Source: Pyropia haitanensis (Eukaryota; Rhodophyta; Bangiophyceae; Bangiales; Bangiaceae). From it: DNA of 64,000 bases. The position numbers were made by a program, and so were the translations under genes. This document shows, one piece after another, positions 36,307 to 49,466 of the stretch (positions within the stretch are counted from its first letter, which is position 1; every line of letters starts with the position of its first letter). Location: NCBI GenBank assembly GCA_008729055.1, contig SDUX01000001.1, forward strand, positions 3,974,485 to 4,038,484, in the 5' to 3' direction. The notes under the pieces were generated by a model. That model did not search any database. It worked only from the letters and a program-made list of their open reading frames with translations, and was not told the DNA's origin.

Positions 36307-36927
36307 CAACACCCCAGCACGACCGATGCGGGTGAACCTCGGACATTGGCGGGCGCTCTATATGGCTGTAATAGAAGATGCGCGCCCATTACCGCGCCGG
36401 ATCGTGTGCAGCATTGCGTGTACACGACAAAGTGGGCAAAAGGTGGGCCAAAATGGCAAAAGGGAAAGAAAGCGGCCACCACCCCAATCCACGACGTGCG
36501 GTGCGAACTTCGACATTTCGGCGATCTATGGCTGAATAAAGATGCGCGCCCATTCGCCGCCGGGATCGTGTGCAGCATTGCTTACACGCAAAGTGGCAAA
36601 GTGGGCCAAAGTGGGCAAAAGTGATAAGAAGCGCAACCACCCCATCCACGACCGTGGGGTGACTCGGACGTCAGAGCGGCGGATCTTATGGCTGGAATGA
36701 AGGATGCAGCCAGTTCGAGCCGCGGATCGGGCAGCATTGCATGTACAAGCAAAGTGTGGCAAAAGTGGCAAAAAGCCAAAGTGGGCAAAAGGGAAGAGCG
36801 GCCAACCACCCCATCCACGGACTGCGGGTGGAACCTCGGACGTCGAGCGGGCGGATCTAGCTGCGAATGAAGGCATTGCGAGCCAGTTCGGCCGCCGGAT
36901 CGCGGCAGCATGCTGTAACAAGCAAAA
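36307..36927. repeat. Consecutive 172-bp half-repeats in front of the assembly gap
   Basis: Instead of A-B-middle-hairpin order, four half-repeat starts follow each other. The first is A-type (36,307-36,479, TCGGACATT and the GATGCGCGCCC landmark). The second is again A-type (36,480-36,635). The third begins as B (TCGGACGTC, GGAATGAAGGATG) but ends like A with a GCGGCC junction (36,636-36,801). The fourth is B-type and cut by the N run. Either the array locally shifts to a 172-bp period or a noisy read end was misjoined here. Confidence 0.5.
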
Positions 36928-36952
36928 NNNNNNNNNNNNNNNNNNNNNNNNN
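36928..36952. other. Assembly gap (25 N)
   Basis: Twenty-five N separate corrupted satellite on the left from clean satellite on the right, which resumes at CCACCCCATGCACGACC within half A. A short fixed-length gap joining noisy to clean sequence suggests a gap-filling or scaffolding step that did not close. The true number of monomers across it is unknown. Confidence 0.98.
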
Positions 36953-39210
36953 CCACCCCATGCACGACCGTGCGGGTGGAACTTCGGACATTGTGCGGGC
37001 GGCTCTATGGCTGGAATAAAAGATGCGCGCCCATTCCGCCGCCGGATCGTGTGCAGCATTGCTGTACACGCAAAAGTGGGCAAAAGTGGCCAAAGTGGGC
37101 AAAAGTGGATAAGAAGCGGCCAACCACCCCCATCCACGACCGTGCGGGTGGAACCTCGGACGTCGAGCGGGCGGATCTATGGCTGGAATGAAGGATGCGA
37201 GCCAGTTCGGCCGCCGGATCGCGTGCAGCATTGCTGTACAAGCAAAAGTGGGCAAAAGTGGGCAAAAGTGGGCAAAAGTGGGTAGGAAGTGGGTAAGAAG
37301 TGGGCAAAAAGTGGGCAAAAAGGGGGCCAAATCCGGACACAAATGGGCAATTGGGGGCAAGAAGTTTCCAAAACTGCAAAGAAAACGGACGTGAAAGTCC
37401 CCAGATAGTGGTCCAACAGTGGCCACAAAGTGCGCCGCGCCACCCAAACTGTCCACTGCGCGTTCCGCTCGTCACACTGGCGTGGACGGTGTGATGGCGG
37501 AAAACTTTGCACCGTCCATCACACCTGGCTGTCGGGATCCCCACGTGGCAAAAACCATCCCACAATTTTGACACGTGGAAACCGGCGCTCCACAAAACAC
37601 TCGTTGCATCCAACGGACGAGCCAACAAAGCGGTCGCCAACCACCCCATGCACGACCGTGCGGGTGGAACTTCGGACATTGTGCGGGCGGCTCTATGGCT
37701 GGAATAAAAGATGCGCGCCCATTCCGCCGCCGGATCGTGTGCAGCATTGCTGTACACGCAAAAGTGGGCAAAAGTGGGCCAAAGTGGGCAAAAGTGGATA
37801 AGAAGCGGCCAACCACCCCATCCACGACCGTGCGGGTGGAACCTCGGACGTCGAGCGGGCGGATCTATGGCTGGAATGAAGGATGCGAGCCAGTTTCGGC
37901 CGCCGGATCGCGTGCAGCATTGCTGTACAAGCAAAAGTGGGCAAAAGTGGGCAAAAGTGGGCAAAAGTGGGTAGGAAGTGGGTAAGAAGTGGGCAAAAAG
38001 TGGGCAAAAAGGGGGCCAAATCCGGACACAAATGGGCAATTGGGGGCAAGAAGTTTCCAAAACTGCAAAGAAAACGGACGTGAAAGTCCCAGATAGTGGT
38101 CCAACAGTGGCCACAAAGTGCGCCGCGCCACCCAAACTGTCCACTGCGCGTTCCGCTCGTCACACTGGCGTGGACGGTGTGATGGCGGAAAACTTTGCAC
38201 CGTCCATCACACCTGGCTGTCGGGATGCCCACGTGGCAAAAACCATCCCACAATTTTGACACGTGGAAACCGGCGCTCCACAAAACACTCGTTGCATCCA
38301 ACGGACGAGCCAACAAAGCGGTCGGCCAACCACCCCATGCACGACCGTGCGGGTGGAACTTCGGACATTGTGCGGGCGGCTCTATGGCTGGAATAAAAGA
38401 TGCGCGCCCATTCCGCCGCCGGATCGTGTGCAGCATTGCTGTACACGCAAAAGTGGGCAAAAGTGGGCCAAAGTGGGCAAAAGTGGATAAGAAGCGGCCA
38501 ACCACCCATCCACGACCGTGCGGGTGGAACCTCGGACGTCGAGCGGGCGGATCTATGGCTGGAATGAAGGATGCGAGCCAGTTCGGCCGCCGGATCGCGT
38601 GCAGCATTGCTGTACAAGCAAAAGTGGGCAAAAGTGGGCAAAAGTGGGCAAAAGTGGGTAGGAAGTGGGTAAGAAGTGGGCAAAAAGTGGGCAAAAAGGG
38701 GGCCAAATCCGGACACAAATGGGCAATTGGGGGCAAGAAGTTTCCAAAACTGCAAAGAAAACGGACGTGAAAGTCCCCAGATAGTGGTCCAACAGTGGCC
38801 ACAAAGTGCGCCGCGCCACCCAAACTGTCCACTGCGCGTTCCGCTCGTCACACTGGCGTGGACGGTGTGATGGCGGAAAACTTTGCACCGTCCATCACAC
38901 CTGGCTGTCGGGATCCCACGTGGCAAAAACCATCCCACAATTTTGACACGTGGAAACCGGCGCTCCACAAAACACTCGTTGCATCCAACGGACGAGCCAA
39001 CAAAGCGGTCGGCCAACCACCCCATGCACGACCGTGCGGGTGGAACTTCGGACATTGTGCGGGCGGCTCTATGGCTGGAATAAAAGATGCGCGCCCATTC
39101 CGCCGCCGGATCGTGTGCAGCATTGCTGTACACGCAAAATGGGCAAAAGTGGGCCAAAGTGGGCAAAAGTGGATAAGAAGCGGCCAACCACCCCATCCAC
39201 GACCGTGCGG

Positions 39211-39437
39211 AAAAAACGAAATTGCTGGGCAAAAAGTGGGCAAAAGTGGATAAGAAGCGGCCAACCAGAAACGTCGAATCTATGGCTGGAATGAAGGATG
39301 CGAGCCAGTTCGGCCGCCGGATCGCGTGCAGCATTGCTGTACAAGCAAAAGTGGGCAAAAGTGGGCAAAAGTGGGCAAAAGTGGGTTGCAAAAGTGGGCG
39401 AGCCAGAAGCAAGCAAATGGGCAAAAACAAAAAGTGG
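39211..39437. repeat. Rearranged monomer with duplicated and scrambled 10-bp modules
   Basis: In half B, after CACGACCGTGCGG, the expected GTGGAACCTCGG is replaced by AAAAAACGAAATTGCTGGGC and a second copy of the A-half tail (AAAAGTGGATAAGAAGCGGCCAACC type), then shortens to GAAACGTCGAATCTATGGC. The B module run is also altered at 39,386-39,437 (GGGTTGCAAAAGTGGGCGAG, AGAAGCAAGCAAATGGGC). The surrounding bases are clean. Confidence 0.6.
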
Positions 39438-40499
39438 CAAAAAGGGGGCCAAATCCGGACACAAATGGGCAATTGGGGGCAAGAAGTTTCCAAAACTGCA
39501 AAGAAAACGGACGTGAAAGTCCCCAGATAGTGGTCCAACAGTGGCCACAAAGTGCGCCGCGCCACCCAAACTGTCCACTGCGCGTTCCGCTCGTCACACT
39601 GGCGTGGACGGTGTGATGGCGGAAAACTTTGCACCGTCCATCACACCTGGCTGTCGGGATCCCACGTGGCAAAACCATCCCACAATTTTGACACGTGGAA
39701 ACCGGCGCTCCACAAAACACTCGTTGCATCCAACGGACGAGCCAACAAAGCGGTCGGCCAACCACCCCATGCACGACCGTGCGGGTGGAACTTCGGACAT
39801 TGTGCGGGCGGCTCTATGGCTGGAATAAAGATGCGCGCCCATTCCGCCGCCGGATCGTGTGCAGCATTGCTGTACACGCAAAAGTGGGCAAAAGTGGGCC
39901 AAAGTGGGCAAAAGTGGATAAGAAGCGGCCAACCACCCATCCACGACCGTGCGGGTGGAACCTCGGACGTCGAGCGGGCGGATCTATGGCTGGAATGAAG
40001 GATGCGAGCCAGTTCGGCCGCCGGATCGCGTGCAGCATTGCTGTACAAGCAAAAGTGGGCAAAAGTGGGCAAAAGTGGGCAAAAGTGGGTAGGAAGTGGG
40101 TAAGAAGTGGGCAAAAAGTGGGCAAAAAGGGGGCCAAATCCGGACACAAATGGGCAATTGGGGGCAAGAAGTTTCCAAAACTGCAAAGAAAACGGACGTG
40201 AAAGTCCCAGATAGTGGTCCAACAGTGGCCAAAAGTGCGCCGCGCCACCCAAACTGTCCACTGCGCGTTCCGCTCGTCACACTGGCGTGGACGGTGTGAT
40301 GGCGGAAAACTTTGCACCGTCCATCACACCTGGCTGTCGGGATGCCCACGTGGCAAAAACCATCCCACAATTTTGACACGTGGAAACCGGCGCTCCACAA
40401 AACTCGTTGCATCCAACGGACGAGCCAACAAAGCGGTCGGCCAACCACCCCATGCACGACCGTGCGGGTGGAACCTCGGACATTGTGCGGGCGGCTCTA

Positions 40500-40845
40500 T
40501 GGCCAATAAATGTACCTTGCGCAAAATGTGCAATCGTGTGCAGCATTGCTGTACACGCAAAAGTGGGCAAAAGTGGGCCAAAGTGGGCAAAAGTGGATAA
40601 GAAGCGGCCAACCACCCCATCCACGACCGTGCGGGTGGAACCTCGGACGTCGAGCGGGCGGATCTATGGCTGGAATGAAGGATGCGAGCCAGTTCGGCCG
40701 CCGGATCGCGTGCAGCATTGCTGTACAAGCAAAAGTGGGCAAAAGTGGGCAAAAAGTGGGCAAAAGTGGGTTGAAGTTCCCGAGCAAATTGCTGTACAAG
40801 CAAAAGTGGGCAAAAGTGGGCAAAAGTGGGCAAAAGTGCAAAAAG
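40500..40845. repeat. Rearranged monomer: replaced A-half core, duplicated module run
   Basis: At 40,500-40,532 the A-half core between CTATGGC and ATCGTGTGCAGC is replaced by CAATAAATGTACCTTGCGC and AAAATGTGCA. At about 40,770-40,845 the B module run is interrupted by TTGAAGTTCCCGAGCAAATT, followed by a second GCTGTACAAGCAAAAGTGGG and four more modules, so part of half B is present twice. Confidence 0.6.
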
Positions 40846-43800
40846 TGGGCAAAAAGGGGGCCAAATCCGGACACAAATGGGCAATTGGGGGCAAGAAGTT
40901 TCCAAAACTGCAAAGAAAACGGACGTGAAAGTCCCCAGATAGTGGTCCAACAGTGGCCACAAAGTGCGCCGCGCCACCCAAACTGTCCACTGCGCGTTTC
41001 CGCTCGTCACACTGGCGTGGACGGTGTGATGGCGGAAAACTTTGCACCGTCCATCACACCTGGCTGTCGGGATCCCCACGTGGCAAAAACCATCCCACAA
41101 TTTTGACACGTGGAAACCGGCGCTCCACAAAACACTCGTTGCATGGTCCAACGGACGAGCCAACAAAGCGGTCCGGCCAACCACCCCATGCACGACCGTG
41201 CGGGTGGAACTTCGGACATTGTGCGGGCGGCTCTATGGCTGGAATAAAAGATGCGCCGCCCATTCCGCCGCCGGATCGTGTGCAGCATTGCTGTACACGC
41301 AAAAGTGGGCAAAGTGGGCCAAAGTGGGCAAAAGTGGATAAGAAGCGGCCAACCACCCCATCCACGACCGTGCGGGTGGAAACCTCGGACGTCGAGCGGG
41401 CGGATCTATGGCTGGAATGAAGGATGCGAGCCATTCGGCCGCCGGATCGCGTGCAGCATTGCTGTACAAGCAAAAGTGGGCAAAAGTGGGCAAAAGTGGG
41501 CAAAAGTGGGTAGGAAGTGGGTAAGAAGTGGGCAAAAGTGGGCAAAAAGGGGGCCAAATCCGGACACAAATGGGCAATTGGGGGCAAGAAGTTTCCAAAC
41601 TGCAAAGAAAACGGACGTGAAAGTCCCCAGATAGTGGTCCAACAGTGGCCACAAAGTGCGCCGCGCCACCCAAACTGTCCACTGCGCGTTCCGCTCGTCA
41701 CACTGGCGTGGACGGTGTGATGGCGGAAAACTTTGCACCGTCCATCACACCTGGCTGTCGGGATCCCCACGTGGCAAAAACCATCCCCAATCCACAATTT
41801 TGACACGTGGAAAACCGGCGCTCCACAAAACACTCGTTGCATCCAACGGACGAGCCAACAAAGCGGTCGGCCAACCACCCCATGCACGACCGTGCGGGTG
41901 GAACTTCGGACATTGTGCGGGCGGCTCTATGGCTGGAATAAAAGATGCGCGCCCATTCCGCCGCCGGATCGTGTGCAGCATTGCTGTACACGCAAAAGTG
42001 GCCAAAAGTGGCCAAAGTGGGCAAAAGTGGATAAGAAGCGGCCAACCACCCCATCCACGACCGTGCGGGTGGAACCTCGGACGTCGAGCGGGCGGATCTA
42101 TGGCTGGAATGAAGGATGCGAGCCAGTTCGGCGCCGGATCGCGTGCAGCATTGCTGTACAAGCAAAAGTGGGCAAAAGTGGGCAAAAGTGGGCAAAAGTG
42201 GGTAGGAAGTGGGTAAGAAGTGGGCAAAAAGTGGGCAAAAAGGGGGGCCAAATCCGGACACAAATGGGCAATTGGGGGCAAGAAGTTTCCAAAACTGCAA
42301 AGAAAACGGACGTGAAAGTCCCCAGATAGTGGTCCAACAGTGGCCACAAAGTGCGCCGCGCCACCCAAACTGTCCACTGCGCGTTCCGCTCGTCACACTG
42401 GCGTGGACGGTGTGATGGCGGAAAACTTTGCACCGTCCATCACACCTGGCTGTCGGGATCCCCACGTGGCAAAAACCATCCCACAATTTTGACACGTGGA
42501 AACCGGCGCTCCACAAAACACTCGTTGCATCCAACGGACGAGCCAACAAAGCGGTCGGCCAACCACCCCATGCACGACCGTGCGGTGGAACTTCGGACAT
42601 TGTGCGGGCGGCTCTATGGCTGGAATAAAAGATGCGCGCCCATTCCGCCGCCGGATCGTGTGCAGCATTGCTGTACACGCAAAAGTGGGCAAAAGTGGGC
42701 CAAAGTGGGCAAAAGTGGATAAGAAGCGGCCAACCACCCCATCCACGACCGTGCGGGTGGAACCTCGGACGTCGAGCGGGCGGATCTATGGCTGGAATGA
42801 AGGATGCGAGCCAGTTCGGCCGCCGGATCGCGTGCAGCATTGCTGTACAAGCAAAAGTGGGCAAAAGTGGGCAAAAGTGGGCAAAAGTGGGTAGGAAGTG
42901 GGTAAGAAGTGGGCAAAAAGTGGGCAAAAAGGGGGCCAAATCCGGACACAAATGGGCAATTGGGGGCAAGAAGTTTCCAAAACTGCAAAGAAAACGGACG
43001 TGAAAGTCCCCAGATAGTGGTCCAACAGTGGCCACAAAGTGCGCCGCGCCACCCAAACTGTCCACTGCGCGTTCCGCTCGTCACACTGGCGTGGACGGTG
43101 TGATGGCGGAAAACTTTGCACCGTCCATCACACCTGGCTGTCGGATCCCCACGTGGCAAAAACCATCCCACAATTTTGACACGTGGAAACCGGCGCTCCA
43201 CAAAACACTCGTTGCATCCAACGGACGAGCCAACAAAGCGGTCGGCCAACCACCCCATGCACGACCGTGCGGGTGGAACTTCGGACATTGTGCGGGCGGC
43301 TCTATGGCTGGAATAAAAGATGCGCGCCCATTCCGCCGCCGGATCGTGTGCAGCATTGCTGTACACGCAAAAGTGGGCAAAAGTGGGCCAAAGTGGGCAA
43401 AAGTGGATAAGAAGCGGCCAACCACCCCATCCACGACCGTGCGGGTGGAACCTCGGACGTCGAGCGGGCGGATCTATGGCTGGAATGAAGGATGCGAGCC
43501 AGTTCGGCCGCCGGATCGCGTGCAGCATTGCTGTACAAGCAAAAGTGGGCAAAAGTGGGCAAAAGTGGGCAAAAGTGGGTAGGAAGTGGGTAAGAAGTGG
43601 GCAAAAAGTGGGCAAAAAAGGGGGGCCAAATCCGGACACAAAATGGGCAATTGGGGGCAAGAAGTTTCCAAAACTGCAAAGAAAACGGACGTCAAAGTCC
43701 CCAGATAGTGGTCCAACAGTGGCCACAAAGTGCGCCGCGCCACCCAAACTGTCCACTGCGCGTTCCGCTCGTCACACTGGCGTGGGACGGTGTGATGGCG

Positions 43801-46800
43801 GAAAACTTTGCACCGTCCATCACACCTGGCTGTCGGGATCCCCACGTGGCAAAAACCATCCCACAATTTTGACACGTGGAAACCGGCGCTCCACAAAACA
43901 CTCGTTGCATCCAACGGACGAGCCAACAAAGCGGTCGGCCAACCACCCCATGCACGACCGTGCGGGTGGAACTTCGGACATTGTGCGGGCGGCTCTATGG
44001 CTGGAATAAAAGATGCGCGCCCATTCCGCCGCCGGATCGTGTGCAGCATTGCTGTACACGCAAAAGTGGGCAAAAGTGGGCCAAAGTGGGCAAAAGTGGA
44101 TAAGAAGCGGCCAACCACCCCATCCACGACCGTGCGGGTGGAACCTCGGACGTCGAGCGGGCGGATCTATGGCTGGAATGAAGGATGCGAGCCAGTTCGG
44201 CCGCCGGATCGCGTGCAGCATTGCTGTACAAGCAAAAGTGGGCAAAAGTGGGCAAAAGTGGGCAAAAGTGGGTAGGAAGTGGGTAAGAAGTGGGCAAAAA
44301 GTGGGCAAAAAGGGGGCCAAATCCGGACACAAATGGGCAATTGGGGGCAAGAAGTTTCCAAAACTGCAAAGAAAACGGACGTGAAAGTCCCCAGATAGTG
44401 GTCCAACAGTGCCACAAAGTGCGCCGCGCCACCCAAACTGTCCACTGCGCGTTCCGCTCGTCACACTGGCGTGGACGGTGTGATGGCGGAAAACTTTGCA
44501 CCGTCCATCACACCTGGCTGTCGGGATCCCCACGTGGCAAAAACCATCCCACAATTTTGACACGTGGAAACCGGCGCTCCACAAACACTCGTTGCATCCA
44601 ACGGACGAGCCAACAAAGCGGTCGCCAACCACCCATGCACGACCGTGCGGGTGAACTTCGGACATTGTGCGGGCGGCTCTATGGCTGGAATAAAAGATGC
44701 GCGCCCATTCCGCCCGCCGGATCGTGTGCAGCATTGCTGTACACGCAAAAGTGGGCAAAAGTGGGCCAAAGTGGGCAAAAGTGGATAAGAAGCGGCCAAC
44801 CACCCCATCCACGACCGTGCGGGTGGAACCTCGGACGTCGAGCGGGCGGATCTATGGCTGGAATGAAGGATGCGAGCCAGTTCGGCCGCCGGATCGCGTG
44901 CAGCATTGCTGTACAAGCAAAAGTGGGCAAAAGTGGGCAAAAGTGGGCAAAAGTGGGTAGGAAGTGGGTAAGAAGTGGGCAAAAAGTGGGCAAAAAGGGG
45001 GCCAAATCCGGACACAAATGGGCAATTGGGGGCAAGAAGTTTCCAAAACTGCAAAGAAAACGGACGTGAAAGTCCCCAGATAGTGGTCCAACAGTGGCCA
45101 CAAAGTGCGCCGCGCCACCCAAACTGTCCACTGCGCGTTCCGCTCGTCACACTGGCGTGGACGGTGTGATGGCGGAAAACTTTGCACCGTCCATCACACC
45201 TGGCTGTCGGGATCCCCACGTGGCAAAAACCATCCCACAATTTTGACACGTGGAAACCGGCGCTCCACAAAACACTCGTTGCATCCAACGGACGAGCCAA
45301 CAAAGCGGTCGGCCAACCACCCCATGCACGACCGTGCGGGTGGAACTCGGACATTGTGCGGGCGGCTCTATGGCTGAATAAAAGATGCGCGCCCATTCCG
45401 CCGCCGGATCGTGTGCAGCATTGCTGTACACGCAAAAGTGGGCAAAAGTGGGCCAAAGTGGGCAAAAGTGGATAAGAAGCGGCCAACCACCCCATCCACG
45501 ACCGTGCGGGTGGAACCTCGGACGTCGAGCGGGCGATCTATGGCTGGAATGAAGGATGCGAGCCAATTCGGCCGCCGGATCGCGTGCAGCATTGCTGTAC
45601 AAGCAAAAGTGGGCAAAAGTGGCAAAAGTGGGCAAAAGTGGGTAGGAAGTGGGTAAGAAGTGGGCAAAAAGTGGGCAAAAAGGGGCCAAATCCGGACACA
45701 AATGGCAATTGGGGGCAAGAAGTTTCCAAAACTGCAAAGAAAACGGACGTGAAAGTCCCCAGATAGTGGTCCAACAGTGGCCACAAAGTGCGCCGCGCCA
45801 CCCAAACTGTCCACTGCGCGTTCCGCTCGTCACACTGGCGTGGACGGTGTGATGGCGGAAAACTTTGCACCGTCCATCACACCTGGCTGTCGGGATCCCC
45901 ACGTGGCAAAAACCATCCCACAATTTTGACACGTGGAAACCGGCGCTCCACAAAACACTCGTGCATCCAACGGACGAGCCAACAAAGCGGTCGGCCAACC
46001 ACCCCATGCACGACCGTGCGGGTGGAACCTCGGACATTGTGCGGGCGGCTCTATGGCTGGAATAAAAGATGCGCGCCCATTCCGCCGCCGGATCGTGTGC
46101 AGCATTGCTGTACACGCAAAAGTGGCAAAAGTGGCCAAAGTGGGCAAAAGTGGATAAGAAGCGGCCAACCACCCCATCCACGACCGTGCGGGTGGAACCT
46201 CGGACGTCGAGCGGGCGGGATCTATGGCTGGAATGAAGGATGCGAGCCCAGTTCGGCCGCCGGATCGCGTGCAGCATTGCTGTACAAGCAAAAGTGGGCA
46301 AAGTGGGCAAAAGTGGGCAAAAGTGGGTAGGAAGTGGGTAAGAAGTGGGCAAAAAGTGGGGCCAAAAAGGGGGCCAATCCGGACACAAATGGGCAATTGG
46401 GGGCAAGAAGTTCCAAAACTGCAAAGAAAACGACGTCAAAGTCCCCAGATAGTGGTCCAACAGTGGCCACAAAGTGCGCCGCGCCACCCAAACTGTCCAC
46501 TGCGCGTTCCCTCGTCCACACTGGCGTGGACGGTGTGATGGCATGGCGGAAAACTTTGCACCGTCCATCACACCTGCTTCGGGATCCGCACGTGGCAAAA
46601 ACCATCCCACAATTTGACACGGAAACCGCGCTCCACAAAACACTCGTTGCATCCACGGACGAGCCCAACAAAGCGGTCGGCAACCACCCCATGCACGACC
46701 GTGCGGTGGAACTCGACATTGGTGCGGGCGGCTCGTATGGCTGAATAAAAGATGCGCGCCCATTCCGCCGCCGGATCGGTGCAGCATTGCTGTACACGCA

Positions 46801-49466
46801 AAAGTGGGCAAAAGTGGGCCAAAGTGGGCAAAAGTGGATAAAAGCGGCCAACCACCCCATCCACGACCGTGCGGGTGGAACCTCGGGACGTCGGAGCGGC
46901 GATCTATGGCTGGAATGAAGGATGCGAGCCAGTTCGGCCGCCGGATCGCGTGCCAGCATTGCTGTACAAGCAAAAGTGGGCAAAAGTGGGCAAAAGTGGG
47001 CAAAAGTGGGTAGGAAGTGGGGTAAGAAGTGGGCAAAAAGTGGGGCAAAAAGGGGGCCAAATCCGGACACAAATGGGCAATTGGGGCAAGAAGTTTCCAA
47101 AACTGCAAAGAAAACGGACGTGAAAGTCCCCAGATAGTGGTCCAACAGTGGCCACAAAGTGCGCCGCGCCACCCAAACTGTCCACTGCGCGTTCCGCTCG
47201 TCACACTGGCGTGGACGGTGTGATGGCGGAAAACTTTGCACCGTCCATCACACCTGGCTGTCGGGATCCCCACGTGGCAAAAAACCATCCCACAATTTTG
47301 ACACGTGGAAACCGGCGCTCCACAAAACACTCGTTGCATCCAACGGACGAGCCAACAAAGCGGGTCGGCCAACCACCCCATGCACGACCGTGCGGGTGGA
47401 ACCTCGGACATTGTGCGGGCGGCTCTATGGCTGGAATAAAAGATGCGCGCCCATTCCGCCGCCGGATCGTGTGCAGCATTGCTGTACACGCAAAAGTGGG
47501 CAAAAGTGGGCCAAAGTGGGCAAAAGTGGATAAGAAGCGGCCAACCACCCCATCCACGACCGTGCGGGTGGAACCTCGGACTGTCGAGCGGGCGGATCTA
47601 TGGCTGGAATGAAGGATGCGAGCCAGTTCGGCCGCCGGATCGCGTGCAGCATTGCTGTACAAGCAAAAGTGGGCAAAAGTGGGCAAAAGTGGGCAAAAGT
47701 GGGTAGGAAGTGGGTAAGAAGTGGGCAAAAAGTGGGCAAAAAGGGGGCCAAATCCGGACACAAATGGGCAATTGGGGGCAAGAAGTTTCCAAAACTGCAA
47801 AGAAAACGGACGTGAAAGTCCCCAGATAGTGGTCCAACAGTTGGCCACAAAGTGCGCCGCGCCACCCAAACTGTCCACTGCGCGTTCCGCTCGTCACACT
47901 GGCGTGGACGGTGTGATGGCGGAAAACTTTGCACCGTCCATCACACCTGGCTGTCGGGATGCCACGTGGCAAAAACCATCCCACAATTTTGACACGTGGA
48001 AACCGGCGCTCCACAAAACACTCGTTGCATCCAACGACGAGCCAACAAAGCGGTCGGCCAACCACCCCATGCACGACCGTGCGGGTGGAACTTCGGACAT
48101 TGGCGGGCGGCTCTATGGCTGAATAAAAGATGCGCGCCCATTCCGCCGCCGGATCGTGTGCAGCATTGCTGTACACGCAAAAGTGGGCAAAAGTGGGCCA
48201 AAGTGGGCAAAAGTGGATAAGAAGCGGCCAACCACCCCATCCACGACCGTGCGGGTGAACCTCGGACGTCGAGCGGGCGGATCTATGGCTGGAATGAAGG
48301 ATGCGAGCCAGTTCGGCCGCCGGATCGCGTGCAGCATTGCTGTACAAGCAAAAGTGGGCAAAAGTGGGCAAAAGTGGCGCAAAAGTGGGTAGGAAGTGGG
48401 TAAGAAGTGGGCAAAAAGTGGGCAAAAAGGGGGCCAAATCCGGACACAAATGGCAATTGGGGGCAAGAAGTTTCCAAAACTGCAAAGGAAAACGGACGTG
48501 AAAGTCCCCAGATAGTGGTCCAACAGTGCCCACAAAGTGCGCCGCGCCACCCAAACTGTCCACTGCCGCGTTCCGCTCGTCACCACTGGCGTGGACGGTG
48601 TGATGGCGGAAAACTTTGCACCGTCCATCACACCTGGCTGTCGGGATCCCCACGTGGCAAAAACCATCCCACAATTTTGACACGTGGAAACCGGCGCTCC
48701 ACAAAACACTCGTTGCATCCAACGGACGAGCCAACAAAGCGGTCGGCCAACCACCCCATGCACGACCGTGCGGGTGGAACTTCGGACATTGTGCGGGCGG
48801 CTCTATGGCTGGAATAAAAGATGCGCGCCCATTCCGCCGCCGGATCGTGTGCAGCATTGCTGTACACGCAAAAGTGGGCAAAAGTGGGCCAAAGTGGGCA
48901 AAAGTGGATAAGAAGCGGCCAACCACCCCATCCACGACCGTGCGGGTGGAACCTCGGACGTCGAGCGGGCGGATCTATGGCTGGAATGAAGGATGCGAGC
49001 CAGTTCGGCCGCCGGATCGCGTGCAGCATTGCTGTACAAGCAAAAGTGGGCAAAAGTGGGCAAAAGTGGGCAAAAGTGGGTAGGAAGTGGGTAAGAAGTG
49101 GGCAAAAAGTGGGCAAAAAGGGGGCCAAATCCGGACACAAATGGGCAATTGGGGGCAAGAAGTTTCCAAAACTGCAAAGAAAACGGACGTGAAAGTCCCC
49201 AGATAGTGGTCCAACAGTGGCCACAAAGTGCGCCGCGCCACCCAAATTGTCCACTGCGCGTTCCGCTCGTCACACTGGCGTGGACGGTGTGATGGCGGAA
49301 AACTTTGCACCGTCCATCACACCTGGCTGTCGGGATCCCCACGTGGCAAAAACCATCCCACAATTTTGACACGTGGAAACCGGCGCTCCACAAAACACTC
49401 GTTGCATCCAACGGACGAGCCAACAAAGCGGTCGGCCAACCACCCCATGCACGACCGTGCGGGTGG

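Larger units (their letters stand above)
22431..36927. repeat. Satellite array, heavily corrupted block (about 20 monomers)
   Basis: The order of satellite landmarks is intact, but the sequence is peppered with one-base insertions and some deletions, irrespective of context. Successive hairpin loops fall at about 22,540, 23,241, 23,969, 24,694, 25,404, 26,141, 26,888, 27,593, 28,339, 29,080, 29,799, 30,528, 31,255, 31,978, 32,715, 33,440 and 34,194, an average of about 728 bp against 688 elsewhere. A net gain near 6% spread evenly over all monomers is typical of uncorrected single-molecule long reads rather than biological decay. All open frames in this block should be ignored. Two local anomalies (33,450-33,525 and 34,660-35,560) are listed separately. 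Confidence 0.88.

Noticed and set aside
22431..36927. Interpreting the corrupted block as biologically decayed, older satellite
   Set aside because: Differences are evenly spread, insertion-biased and private to each copy, and the error level changes abruptly at the N gap, which fits sequencing error better than mutation.
45147..47489. A 780-codon open frame on the minus strand, and similar frames of 370-620 codons elsewhere in the array
   Set aside because: They are read-through of consecutive satellite copies with frame shifts at copy boundaries and indels. The translation cycles through the same satellite-derived strings in all three frames, and equally long frames exist on the other strand.
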